NCBI GenBank assembly: GCA_002409405.1
Contig: DHNG01000010.1
Coordinates: forward strand, 26,110 to 48,617
Length of the DNA stretch: 22,508 nt
From: Flavobacteriales bacterium UBA5422
Lineage (GTDB): Bacteria > Bacteroidota > Bacteroidia > Flavobacteriales_D > Crocinitomicaceae
Direction of reading: 5' to 3'
Part shown: positions 14,933 through 22,508 of the stretch, piece after piece
Position numbering within the stretch: the first letter of the stretch is position 1
Layout of the letters: each line of letters starts with the position of its first letter
The notes under the pieces: model-generated
What the model was told of the DNA's origin: nothing
Databases searched by the model: none
The model's input: only the letters and a program-made list of their open reading frames with translations
Made by a program: the position numbers and the translations under genes

Positions 14933-17365
14933 ATGATCAAATATTATTTCTTTTTTCTGATACTACTACCTGTATTCGCCGCTGGGCAAACAACTGTTTC
15001 TGGAGAGGTTGCAGATAGTGTTACAGGGCAGACAATGGAATTTGTGTCCATACGACTGTTCACAGAAAAAGATTCTGTACTGAAAACAGGAGCTTATACG
15101 GATGAAAAAGGGAAGTTTATCATTGACAATCTTCCAAGAGGGAATTATTACATGGTAATCGGTTTTTCCGGATACGACGACAAACAAATCAGTTCAATTA
15201 AATTAACAGGGCAACCGGTGTATTCAATTGGACGGATTGTATTGGCTCCTGTAAATATGAAAGACATTGATGAGTTGGTTGTTGTCGGTAAAATGGAAGT
15301 ACTTAGCGCAGGGATCGATAAGAAAGTATACAATGTAGATCAGGATATTGCAGCCAGAGGTGCAGGGGCGGATGAGGTATTGAACAACATTCCTTCCATC
15401 ACCCTGGATGAAGAGGGACGTGTTTCCCTGAGAGGAGAGGGGAGCGTTACAATTCTGATCAACGGACAACCTAGTTCACTGACAGGATCAGGAGGAGATT
15501 TATTGAGCAGTATCCCGGCGAGTACGATTGAACGAATTGAAGTGGTTACCAATCCATCAGCAAGATATGACCCTGATGGAACTTCCGGAATCATCAATAT
15601 TGTATTGAAAAAGAATAAAATCAGAGGGATCAACGGACAAATTGCAGCAACAGGAGGAATTCCGGGACATGACCACAAACTGAACGCGGCATTGAGCTTT
15701 CGAAACGACAAGCTGAATGTTTACGGATCCTATGCATTTGACTATATGGAAGGGTATCGAAATAATTTTGGTGATATTGAGCGTGTAATTGGCACCGATT
15801 CATCCATGCTTTTAAATCAGCAACGGTATGGTACCGATTTTAAACGAGGACACATGGCCCGGCTGGGATTGGATTGGTACCTGAGTAACAACAGTACTTT
15901 GGGAATCTCCGGAAACGGGCAGATCAGCGCTAGAAGAAGAACCGGAGACCAAATGAATGAACAATTCATAGCCTCCGAATCGGTTACGAATGAGTGGGTG
16001 AGACGTTCGGAAGAACCTGAAAACAGGAAAGGAATTGACCTAAACGCTTATTTCAACCACAATTTCAAAAATGAACTGAGTAAATTCTCTTCCAGTATTA
16101 ATTATTCAACTTCAGATCGTACGGAAGATGGTTTTTTTAGTCAGGATTATCAGGTATTCGGTGGAGTTGTTACAAACATGAATACAATCTACCAGAATCA
16201 ATACTCGGCAAGTAATGACGGAATTTTTACTGCACAGGCGGATTACGAACAAATCGTTCCAAAAATAAAAGCACGTTATGAAGTTGGGATAAAGGCCATT
16301 CTTCGTGATGAGAAACTGAATTCATCCTCTGCTTCGTACGATTATGCCGTGCAGGATTTTGTTACAGATACATTTGCCACGTACGATTATAAGTACAACG
16401 AAAATGTATACAGTGCGTATGGAACATTTGGTCAGGAATTAGGAAAGTTCAAATACCAGGCGGGATTGAGAGGGGAATATGTCTTGCAGGATCCGCGTCT
16501 TCTTTCCGAAAATAAGGCATATACGAAAGAGTATGCACAATTGTATCCTTCTGCTCATGTGCGTTATGCAACAGGAGAACGCTCAGAGATCAGTTTTGGT
16601 TATTCGAGAAGAATCAACCGCCCGAATTCAAGAGATTTGAACCCGTTTACAAATTACTCCGATCCGTTTAATCTCCGTACAGGAAACCCGGATCTGAAAC
16701 CTGAATTTATTCACTCGTTTGATTTGGGATACACACAAACCTTCAAATCAATGTCATTAACGGGAAGTATCTATTACCGGCATACAACAGATGTGATCCA
16801 GCGTATCAAGGTTTTCTACGATGACAACACAGGAGTGGTGACAATGGCAAATATTGATGAAAGTCAGACGGTCGGAGGAGAGTTGATCTTCCAGTTTCGT
16901 CCGTTGCCATGGTGGAGAAATACAATCTCATTCAACGGAAACTATATCGACTATCAAAATGCATCTACGGAATCCGATAACTGGAATAACAATGGATTCA
17001 ACTGGGGTGTGAAGTATAGCGGAAGTGTCGATTTCTGGAAAAAGACAGCAACATTTCAGGTCAATGCAACCTACAATGCTCCCCGTGTAACAGCACAGGG
17101 TACGATCTACCTGTGGAATTTTGTTGATATTGCTGTTCAGAAGCAATTCTTCGGAAAGAAATTAGCTGTTGGAGTGAAACTGGCAGATGTCTTTAATACG
17201 AAAGGCTTCAAGATGCGTATTGATCAACCGACGTTGAGACAGTACTCTGATTTCGATTTCCAGACCAGACGTGTATACCTTACACTGACGTATAATTTCG
17301 GGAAAATAGAATTCTCACAAAAGCAATTGCCGAAAGATACAGAAGGTGGAGGAGGAGACTTCTAA
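14933..17365 (+). CDS. Outer-membrane beta-barrel receptor (TonB-dependent-like)
   Basis: This 810-residue protein has a signal peptide (1-18, FAAGQ), a carboxypeptidase-regulatory-like beta-sandwich (about 20-105, with GKFIIDNLPRGNYYM at 60-74), and a plug domain (about 112-228) including RGAGADEVLNNIPSI (142-156), VSLRGEGSVTILINGQP (164-180) and NPSARYDPDGTSGIINI (207-223). From about 230 to the end it is a large beta-barrel of alternating aromatic and polar strands. This architecture is the outer_membrane_beta-barrel family of Bacteroidota, related to SusC/TonB receptors and proposed to import or sense a ligand. The C-terminus is the glycine-rich tail EGGGGDF, not a typical terminal aromatic strand. 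The cargo is not evident, and no SusD-like partner is adjacent. Confidence 0.92.
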   Translation: MIKYYFFFLILLPVFAAGQTTVSGEVADSVTGQTMEFVSIRLFTEKDSVLKTGAYTDEKGKFIIDNLPRGNYYMVIGFSGYDDKQISSIKLTGQPVYSIGRIVLAPVNMKDIDELVVVGKMEVLSAGIDKKVYNVDQDIAARGAGADEVLNNIPSITLDEEGRVSLRGEGSVTILINGQPSSLTGSGGDLLSSIPASTIERIEVVTNPSARYDPDGTSGIINIVLKKNKIRGINGQIAATGGIPGHDHKLNAALSFRNDKLNVYGSYAFDYMEGYRNNFGDIERVIGTDSSMLLNQQRYGTDFKRGHMARLGLDWYLSNNSTLGISGNGQISARRRTGDQMNEQFIASESVTNEWVRRSEEPENRKGIDLNAYFNHNFKNELSKFSSSINYSTSDRTEDGFFSQDYQVFGGVVTNMNTIYQNQYSASNDGIFTAQADYEQIVPKIKARYEVGIKAILRDEKLNSSSASYDYAVQDFVTDTFATYDYKYNENVYSAYGTFGQELGKFKYQAGLRGEYVLQDPRLLSENKAYTKEYAQLYPSAHVRYATGERSEISFGYSRRINRPNSRDLNPFTNYSDPFNLRTGNPDLKPEFIHSFDLGYTQTFKSMSLTGSIYYRHTTDVIQRIKVFYDDNTGVVTMANIDESQTVGGELIFQFRPLPWWRNTISFNGNYIDYQNASTESDNWNNNGFNWGVKYSGSVDFWKKTATFQVNATYNAPRVTAQGTIYLWNFVDIAVQKQFFGKKLAVGVKLADVFNTKGFKMRIDQPTLRQYSDFDFQTRRVYLTLTYNFGKIEFSQKQLPKDTEGGGGDF

Positions 17366-17402
17366 TGCCTTATACATTAGAAGCAACCTGTTTGGTTTTT
17401 TT
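17359..17402 (+). terminator. Stem-loop spanning convergent stop codons
   Basis: CTTCTAATG (17359-17367) and CATTAGAAG (17375-17383) form a perfect 9-bp stem with a 7-base loop. It contains the receptor stop codon in its left arm, and the stop of the small leftward gene starts inside its loop. A short second stem (AACC/GGTT) and seven Ts (17396-17402) follow on the plus strand, so the whole unit probably ends receptor transcription. Confidence 0.5.
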
Positions 17403-17543
17403 ATCCTCTTTTTTCTTCTGTTGAGAAACGCCCAATCCTTTCAGTGCATCATCGAAAGGAGAGGCAGTCTTTCGCAATTTACTCGTTGTACCCTGACCGT
17501 TTAATGTCGCAAGTCGTGGGTGGGTAATGGCTGCTTTTTTCAT
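17370..17543 (-). CDS. Small basic hypothetical protein
   Basis: A clean 57-codon frame (ATG at 17543, TAA at 17370-17372) encodes a lysine-rich soluble protein. It starts MKKAAITHPRLATLNGQG, has a central SPFDDALKGLGV segment, and ends in a QQKKKEDKKTKQ basic tail. There is no signal peptide, membrane span or cysteine. It ends four bases from the stop of the outer-membrane receptor gene and fills the gap neatly. The codons look like those of the neighbouring genes. I do not recognise a family; a nucleic-acid-binding or ribosome-associated role would fit the charge, but that is speculation. A chance frame cannot be excluded. Confidence 0.55.
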   Translation of the reverse strand: MKKAAITHPRLATLNGQGTTSKLRKTASPFDDALKGLGVSQQKKKEDKKTKQVASNV

Positions 17544-17601
17544 AACGATGAGTTTTATTTATTAGCAAGATACACAATATATGTGCCAATCTATTAACGA
17601 A

Positions 17602-17634
17602 TGAGTGAACGGATCAGTTGGTTGAGTGAACGGA
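17602..17634. repeat. 12-bp direct repeat pair, 21-bp period
   Basis: TGAGTGAACGGA occurs at 17602-17613 and again at 17623-17634, exactly 21 bases apart, close to two helical turns. The pair lies between the start of the small leftward gene (17543) and the promoter of the dCMP deaminase gene (17710). Such spacing suits tandem binding of a regulator, but it may be chance. The gap around it is purine-rich and holds no further gene that I can support. Confidence 0.4.
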
Positions 17635-17709
17635 AAAACGAAGAGAGGGAAAAAGGAGAAGGAACGATAACAATTGTCTGTATCGTATGTGATATCGCCC
17701 GGTAGTGAT

Positions 17710-17737
17710 TTGACTGAATGAAAAATGATTATTTTTG
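17710..17737 (+). promoter_or_regulatory. Bacteroidota promoter of the dCMP deaminase operon
   Basis: TTG at 17710-17712, a 17-base spacer and TATTTTTG at 17730-17737 match both consensus boxes. Transcription should start near 17743, just ahead of ATG 17745. This rules out the upstream in-frame ATG at 17718, which lies inside the promoter. Confidence 0.68.
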
Positions 17738-17744
17738 TAGGAAT

Positions 17745-18191
17745 ATGAGTGTGAAAGTAAACAAACAATTACGGTATGATCAGGCCTACCTGAAAATGGC
17801 AAAAAGCTGGTCGGAGCTATCTCACTGTGAGCGGAAAAAAGTTGGAGCGATCATCGTTAAAAACGACATGATTATTTCTGACGGATACAACGGAACACCA
17901 TCGGGATTTGATAATTGCTGTGAAAATAGCCAGGGAGAAACACATTGGTATGTATTACATGCGGAAGCAAACGCAATTTTAAAAGTTGCCAAGTCTACCA
18001 ATAATGCACATGGAGCGACCTTGTACCTAACACTTTCACCTTGTAAAGATTGCAGCAAGTTGATTTTACAGGCGGGCATCAGACGAGTGGTATATGCAAT
18101 GAATTACAAAGACACTTCAGGAGTCGATTTTTTAAAAAGTGCGGGAATTGAAGTGGAACAAATTAATGTCACAGATACAGATGGAGAATAA
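17745..18191 (+). CDS. dCMP deaminase
   Basis: This 148-residue zinc enzyme deaminates dCMP to dUMP, feeding thymidylate synthesis in the cytosol. The cytidine-deaminase signature is complete: HAEANAI (72-78) supplies the zinc histidine and catalytic glutamate, and LSPCKDC (97-103) supplies the two zinc cysteines. The conserved SDGYNGTPSGF (45-55) segment and CxxxE-type helix are present, and the length is typical of ComEB-like single-domain enzymes. The start at 17745 is chosen because the family's conserved region begins close to it and the promoter lies directly upstream. An in-frame ATG at 17718 would add nine residues from inside the promoter. Its last codons overlap the protease gene by 11 bases. 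Confidence 0.92.
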   Translation: MSVKVNKQLRYDQAYLKMAKSWSELSHCERKKVGAIIVKNDMIISDGYNGTPSGFDNCCENSQGETHWYVLHAEANAILKVAKSTNNAHGATLYLTLSPCKDCSKLILQAGIRRVVYAMNYKDTSGVDFLKSAGIEVEQINVTDTDGE

Positions 18192-19776
18192 CAACATACG
18201 AATATGGACACCCGTTTTGATCGGGATTGCACTGGCGGGAGGAATCTTCTTTGGCCGGCAAATGGCTGTACCTGCAGGTTCTGTTGGTCAGGCGGGAGGA
18301 GCTGGCTATGAGCATTCAAATTACCAGAAAATGCAGGACGTTATCGAAATCATTGATAACTACTATGTAGACAGTGTTGACCGGGATGCGTTATTTGAGC
18401 AAACAATTGAAGACATGCTTCACAAGCTGGATCCCCACTCCAATTATATTTCAGCAAAAGACTTACAATTGGCCAACGAACAGATTATGGGAGAATTTTC
18501 AGGAATCGGAGTGCGTTTTTTCATTCTGCGTGACACGGTATGTGTGACCAATGTCATCAAAGGATCTCCTTCTGAACAGGCAGGATTGAAAGCAGGTGAT
18601 AAGATTATTAAAGTAGATGGAAAACCTGTGGCAGGAGTGAAAATTTCCAATGATGGAATTATGTCCAAATTGAAGGGACGAACCAATACGGAAGTAAAAG
18701 TGGGAATTCTCCGCAATGGAAAACAAGCAACGAAGTCAATTATTCGGGGAGCCATTCCGATTTATTCCGTTTCCGCAGCGTATATGATCGACCAGGAAAC
18801 CGGATTTATTAAAATAGATCAGTTTTCATTGACAACGGAAGATGAATTCAAACAGGCATCTGAAAAGCTGGTAGCAAAAGGAATGAAACGACTTGTGTTG
18901 GATCTGAGAGGAAATGCTGGTGGAGTTTTGCAGACAGCTACTCAAATTGCAGATGAATTTTTAGCCAATAACAAAATCATTGTTTCTACGAAAGGACAGC
19001 ATTCGAAAGAACGTTTTTACAAAGCAACAACTAAGGGAGAACTTGAACACATTAAGGTTGCTGTACTGATCAATGAAAATTCCGCGTCGGCAAGTGAAAT
19101 TCTGGCGGGAGCATTACAGGACAATGACCGTGCGACAATTGTAGGACGAAGAAGTTTTGGAAAAGGATTGGTGCAGGAAGATATGAAATTGCGCGATAAC
19201 AGTAGCTTACGACTAACCATTGCACGGTATTATACGCCAACGGGAAGAAGTATTCAAAAACCGTATAACGGTAACATAGAAGATTATTATCACGATCAGA
19301 TTGACCGGTATGACAATGGAGAATTGTATGCGCCGGATACCACCAAATTTGTGGATTCACTTAAATTCATTACTCCGAAAGGAAAAGTCGTGTACGGAGG
19401 AGGTGGAATTATGCCGGATGTGTTTGTAGCAGTTGATACAGTCGGTAACAGCTGGTACCTGGCACAATTGAGGTATACAATGTCTTTTCAGGCGTTTGCG
19501 TTTGATTTCGCCAACGGAAAATACGAGCAGTGGAAAACACCACAGGAATACGCACGCACATTCCAAATTTCAGACGCGTTGCTCAATCAGTTTTTGAAAT
19601 TCAGTGAGAAAGAATCAGGAGTTAAGATCGATCAAAGTGGGTTGAAAACGAGTAAACAGTGGATCAAGAATATTCTTAAAGCTGAAATTGCACGCCAAAT
19701 ATGGACGGAAGAAGGTTACTTTATTGTCATGAACCAGCTTGATAAAGAGGTACAGACAGCATTGAAACAATTTTAA
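18181..19776 (+). CDS. S41 family C-terminal processing protease (CtpA-like)
   Basis: This 531-residue serine protease is held in the inner membrane by an N-terminal segment (9-25) with the bulk in the periplasm. A short helical region (about 45-105) precedes a PDZ domain (about 107-180, GIGVRFF and the DKIIKVDGKPV strand). The S41 catalytic domain follows: DLRGNAGG (241-248), catalytic S303 in NENSASASEILAGALQD (298-314) and K328 in GRRSFGKGLVQ (322-332). The 25-residue Ser-Lys spacing matches Tsp/CtpA. A C-terminal helical extension (about 430-531) completes it. It probably trims or degrades envelope proteins from their C-termini. ATG 18181 is chosen over the GTG at 18139 because the earlier start lies well inside the dCMP deaminase gene and adds no family-like residues. 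Confidence 0.93.
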   Translation: MENNNIRIWTPVLIGIALAGGIFFGRQMAVPAGSVGQAGGAGYEHSNYQKMQDVIEIIDNYYVDSVDRDALFEQTIEDMLHKLDPHSNYISAKDLQLANEQIMGEFSGIGVRFFILRDTVCVTNVIKGSPSEQAGLKAGDKIIKVDGKPVAGVKISNDGIMSKLKGRTNTEVKVGILRNGKQATKSIIRGAIPIYSVSAAYMIDQETGFIKIDQFSLTTEDEFKQASEKLVAKGMKRLVLDLRGNAGGVLQTATQIADEFLANNKIIVSTKGQHSKERFYKATTKGELEHIKVAVLINENSASASEILAGALQDNDRATIVGRRSFGKGLVQEDMKLRDNSSLRLTIARYYTPTGRSIQKPYNGNIEDYYHDQIDRYDNGELYAPDTTKFVDSLKFITPKGKVVYGGGGIMPDVFVAVDTVGNSWYLAQLRYTMSFQAFAFDFANGKYEQWKTPQEYARTFQISDALLNQFLKFSEKESGVKIDQSGLKTSKQWIKNILKAEIARQIWTEEGYFIVMNQLDKEVQTALKQF

Positions 19777-19840
19777 TTGAGTTATAAAGAGTGAGTTGTC
19801 AATTGATACGAATTAATTACGCTACCTCTTGATTAATTAA

Positions 19841-19918
19841 TAATTGAACCATTGATAACTGATAATTGAACCATTGATAATTTATACTTGATACTTGTCC
19901 CATTAACTGATAATTGAA
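19841..19918 (+). repeat. Imperfect 22-bp tandem repeat before the 505-aa gene
   Basis: TAATTGAACCATTGATAA occurs at 19841-19858 and 19863-19880, a 22-base period. AACTGATAATTGAA recurs at 19857-19870 and 19905-19918, ending four bases before the ATG at 19922. The rest of the 145-base gap is AT-rich, with no clear promoter; TATACTTG (19883-19890) is one mismatch from the -7 consensus. Confidence 0.6.
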
Positions 19919-19921
19919 AAA

Positions 19922-21439
19922 ATGAAATACTACTCCCAGACCGAATTAAGTCGTTTGTTGAATGAACCCGTTCGTTTCGATAAACTAGATGACTACATTC
20001 ACGAATCAACTGATTCCGGTTTGATGGAGTTTCTGGAATACCTGAAGCGCCCGAATGCAGAGTTGTTTACCGGTTGGATGGAACAATGGAAGGAAATGCG
20101 CGAAATTGCCGTGAAAGGTGAAACTTCCGGACCCTTTTCTGACTATTTACGTTTACAGGGACATACACTGTATGCTTCATTTCAGGAGTTTGTAACTCCT
20201 TTTCTGTTCCCGCGGCTGATGCAGAAAGCGGAAAGTGGAATGTTGAGTTCAACATTGGAATACGTAAGACTTTTGGAACCGGATGCGAGAGCGATTGTTG
20301 AAAATGAAATATACGAAAATATAAGTAAATCATTTACTCCTGTTCATCAGCTCCAATCGCAGAAAAAAGTAACGGAAGAACAATTGGTGATAGCTATTCA
20401 GAAAGTCGTAAATGACCAGGTTACAGCTATTTTGAACGCATTCTCAAAACGTTCGTATGTACATGTCATCAGCTATGTAGAACATTGTTTTTCAGTATTG
20501 GAGTCCAACGGTTGTACGGTTCGATTGGCAAACTGGATTGTGAAGCAATTACAGCAACTTAAATTAAACCCGGACCACTTGCGACAGTTATCCGATTTTC
20601 AACAGAAATTAAGATCAGGAGGTGTGCGCGTCGAAAATAAAGGAATGCGAACATCGGGTAGCTGGATCAAGCCTGTTTTGACTGTTGGTACAGTGGCCGT
20701 TTTTGTGGGAGTGATTGTCTGGATAATTGCATTCAAACCTTGGAGTGAGCATGCTACCCCACAGGAACTAGCTGGTGGGTCGTCTTTTACAGAATTTACG
20801 GTGGAAGAACGAAAACACATTGATTCACTGCTAAAAATAATTCAACCGGAACCCATCTTCCAGTATTCGGAGGAACAGGATTTTTACGTAGAAGGACGTG
20901 AACTGATGGTGGATGCACGAACGGAGTTTTCGAACACGAAAGTGAACAATTTCTATAAGGCATGGGAAGAATACCTGATGAAAGATTCCATGCAGACGCC
21001 GCTGACTTGTAAGGAATTGGCCAAGCAGATCACGAAGAATTCATTGCCGGAAGGGTTTACGAAGTTAAGCGATAAAAAAAATGGGAAACCGACATTTGTG
21101 CGTAACGAATCAGAATTCAGCATTCAATTGCTTGTATTTAACGATCAGTCAGGGGCAAAAGCCTATTACCATGAATTAAAAAAAGATGAACAGATAGAAT
21201 TTAATATGAATCCGGGGGAATTAATTGCCATTGTTTCCGGAAAACAAGCCATTCCCTATAAATCAGCCACGGAGAGTATTGTTTTTTGTGAAATTGACAA
21301 CACAACAATCGGATCATTATTGACATCTTATGTACTAAAAGCCAGCAATGAATACAGTTTTAAGTTCCTGATATCAGGGACGGATATTTCCGATTTTCAG
21401 CTCATTGACATGTACGGGGTGTTGGAAGTGAATAGATAA
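19922..21439 (+). CDS. Hypothetical protein with one membrane span
   Basis: I do not recognise this 505-residue protein. Residues 1-245 are soluble, mostly helical and charged, with tryptophans at 52 and 56, a possible coiled-coil around 144-175, and paired aromatic residues. One clear transmembrane segment follows at about 249-271 (KPVLTVGTVAVFVGVIVWII), and the remaining C-terminal 235 residues are polar, with beta-strand-like stretches near the end. The layout suggests a cytoplasmic N-terminal domain, one anchor and an outside C-terminal domain, similar to anti-sigma or scaffold proteins. No sigma factor is adjacent and I see no known domain. It is preceded by tandem repeats and followed by an acetyltransferase fragment. 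Confidence 0.75.
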   Translation: MKYYSQTELSRLLNEPVRFDKLDDYIHESTDSGLMEFLEYLKRPNAELFTGWMEQWKEMREIAVKGETSGPFSDYLRLQGHTLYASFQEFVTPFLFPRLMQKAESGMLSSTLEYVRLLEPDARAIVENEIYENISKSFTPVHQLQSQKKVTEEQLVIAIQKVVNDQVTAILNAFSKRSYVHVISYVEHCFSVLESNGCTVRLANWIVKQLQQLKLNPDHLRQLSDFQQKLRSGGVRVENKGMRTSGSWIKPVLTVGTVAVFVGVIVWIIAFKPWSEHATPQELAGGSSFTEFTVEERKHIDSLLKIIQPEPIFQYSEEQDFYVEGRELMVDARTEFSNTKVNNFYKAWEEYLMKDSMQTPLTCKELAKQITKNSLPEGFTKLSDKKNGKPTFVRNESEFSIQLLVFNDQSGAKAYYHELKKDEQIEFNMNPGELIAIVSGKQAIPYKSATESIVFCEIDNTTIGSLLTSYVLKASNEYSFKFLISGTDISDFQLIDMYGVLEVNR

Positions 21440-21472
21440 AAAGATACAGAAGGATAGAACGGAAAAGAAAAA

Positions 21473-21571
21473 TGCGGGGCAGGAAGTGTCGTGAACAAAG
21501 ACATTCCTGAGAATGTAATTGCTGTCGGAAATCCGTGCAAAGTGATCAGAGAAATTGATGCCGAACGATAA
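21473..21571 (+). pseudogene. Fragment of a hexapeptide-repeat sugar acetyltransferase
   Basis: One frame reads GAGSVVNKDIPENVIAVGNP then CKVIREIDAER and a stop. This matches the C-terminal end of maltose/galactoside O-acetyltransferase-type (Maa/LacA) left-handed beta-helix enzymes, in which GAGSVVTKDIP and AVGNPxKVIRxI close the last coils. Nothing upstream continues the fold: the same frame meets a stop at 21455-21457 and no start codon fits. About 33 codons are left of a normal protein of about 185 residues, so this is a decayed remnant or a deletion scar. It sits between two intact genes in a 167-base gap. Confidence 0.72.
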
Positions 21572-21606
21572 TCATTCGTCTGCACAAAAAAATCAGGAGC
21601 GATCGG

Positions 21607-22371
21607 TTATCGGGTAAACACCCACTCATCTTCAGTCGACAAATTGGTATCAAACCGGTAGCCATCGTTGTCAAATGCTTTGAGGTCTTCCGGGTTCGTC
21701 AATTTATTCTTTATGATGTAATGAGTCATAGCCCCGCGTGCATTTTTAGCATAGGTCATAACTACCTTGTATTCCCCGTTTTTAAATTCTTTGAAAACAG
21801 GTGTGATTAAACGGTGCTTGAGTTGTTTGTGTTGAATTGCCTTGAAATATTCAGAAGAAGCCAGGTTGATGATTACTTCATCTTTTTCCAGTTCACTTGT
21901 TAGTGCTTTATTCAATTTCATCCCCCAGAAATCATATAGATTTTTTGTCTTAGGAGTAATTGTCCATTTTGTTCCCATTTCCAATCGATAAGGGTAGAGG
22001 AGGTCTAATGGTTTCAGTAAGCCGTACAACCCGGATAAGATGCGCAGTGTATCATTTGCAAACAGGAAATCAGTTGTGTCGAATGAAGAAACATTTAGTC
22101 CTCTGTAAACTTCTCCCGTAAAAACTGTAACAGCAGGTTTTGCGTCTTCAGATAGTGCCACGGGAAGGATCCAGTTTTTATTGCGATGAACATTCAACTC
22201 CGCGATATCTTTGGAAACATGCATTAACTTCTCCAATTTACTAGCAGACAATTTGGACAATTTATTCATGAGCACGTCTGCTTCTTTCAAAAATTGAGCA
22301 TTGGTAACCTGCGGAACAGGAATGTCAATCGTCATGTCAATTGATTTTGCCGGGGAAATTAAAATTTTCAT
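21607..22371 (-). CDS. yaaA: Peroxide stress protein YaaA (DUF328)
   Basis: This 254-residue protein matches the YaaA/DUF328 family from its first residues, MKILISPAKSIDM, through VFTGEVYRGLNVSSFD, LRILSGLYGLLKPLDLLYPYRLEM (mid-protein), YAKNARGAM and the GYRFD segment near the end. In E. coli, YaaA lowers free iron and limits DNA and protein damage during hydrogen peroxide stress. The length is normal. ATG at 22371 begins the family's conserved N-terminus. An upstream in-frame TTG at 22398 is rejected because it adds nine residues and lies within a few bases of a -7 box. It is transcribed alone on the minus strand. No OxyR-like site is identified. Confidence 0.92.
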   Translation of the reverse strand: MKILISPAKSIDMTIDIPVPQVTNAQFLKEADVLMNKLSKLSASKLEKLMHVSKDIAELNVHRNKNWILPVALSEDAKPAVTVFTGEVYRGLNVSSFDTTDFLFANDTLRILSGLYGLLKPLDLLYPYRLEMGTKWTITPKTKNLYDFWGMKLNKALTSELEKDEVIINLASSEYFKAIQHKQLKHRLITPVFKEFKNGEYKVVMTYAKNARGAMTHYIIKNKLTNPEDLKAFDNDGYRFDTNLSTEDEWVFTR

Positions 22372-22400
22372 ACAAATGGTGTTTGTTGCATATTTCAACG

Positions 22401-22408
22401 CAAATATA
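22401..22408 (-). promoter_or_regulatory. Candidate -7 box of yaaA
   Basis: The minus strand reads TATATTTG, an exact TAnnTTTG match, 29 bases before the ATG at 22371. Transcription would start near 22395. No clear -33 TTG is present. The last 100 bases of the window hold only a short frame opened by ATG at 22465, which runs off the end and is too short to support. Confidence 0.45.
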
Positions 22409-22508
22409 CAAAACCGATCACACGATCAGAAGAATGATTATAGAATATAATCAGAGGAAATTAGATGATTAATGAAAATCAGGTGTTAGAAAGAAGGACA
22501 AGAAATGG

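Noticed and set aside
18139..18180. Upstream GTG start for the S41 protease
   Set aside because: It lies within the dCMP deaminase coding region and adds fourteen residues before a normal N-terminal membrane segment.
21572..21606. Terminator for yaaA
   Set aside because: The minus strand has a seven-T tract after CCGATCGCTCCTGA, but I find no stable stem in front of it.
22465..22508. Start of another gene at the right edge
   Set aside because: A 14-codon frame opens with ATG and runs off the end; too short to judge.

Overview
The window looks like chromosomal DNA from a member of the Bacteroidota, most likely a flavobacterium-type genome (Crocinitomicaceae/Fluviicola-like is my inference). 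Three things support this. A 1017-residue secreted protein ends in the gliding-motility-associated (T9SS type B) sorting domain. There is an outer-membrane beta-barrel receptor with a carboxypeptidase-regulatory-like N-terminus. Several genes have Bacteroidota-type promoters (TTG, 17-23 bases, then TAnnTTTG) in place of E. coli-like -35/-10 boxes, with -7 boxes very close to the start codons.

Left region (1-8290) is a surface-polysaccharide locus. A family-2 glycosyltransferase (48-965) and a Wzx-like flippase (6788-8290) flank an accessory block. A strong bidirectional terminator (995-1035) precedes a leftward pair, a methyltransferase and an Asp/Glu-racemase-family protein with overlapping ends (1041-2355). 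Divergent from it is a tight rightward operon (2594-6675): a nucleotidyltransferase fused to a ParB/SerK-like domain, a second nucleotidyltransferase, a DUF711 protein and a LicD-family phosphotransferase. Kinase-like domain, cytidylyltransferase-like enzymes and LicD together parallel the logic of phosphocholine or phosphoramidate decoration of glycans. Here the choline genes are absent and amino-acid-type enzymes are present. This is the best candidate for an undescribed system: synthesis of a nucleotide-activated phospho-metabolite, perhaps a phospho-amino acid, and its transfer to a surface glycan.

Middle region (8417-14725): a T9SS-exported, lectin-containing, cysteine-rich surface protein (leftward). 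Divergent from it is a LytS/YehU-type histidine kinase with an overlapping LytTR response regulator. Converging on that pair, one base away, is a lipoprotein-Nudix (CoA-diphosphatase-like) operon with coupled start and stop codons.

Right region (14933-22508): the outer-membrane receptor; a 57-residue basic hypothetical protein on the opposite strand; dCMP deaminase overlapping an S41/CtpA protease; an unrecognised 505-residue protein with one membrane span; a decayed fragment of a hexapeptide-repeat acetyltransferase; and yaaA. I see no rRNA, tRNA, CRISPR array, intact insertion sequence or phage genes. No gene-free stretch exceeds 300 bases.
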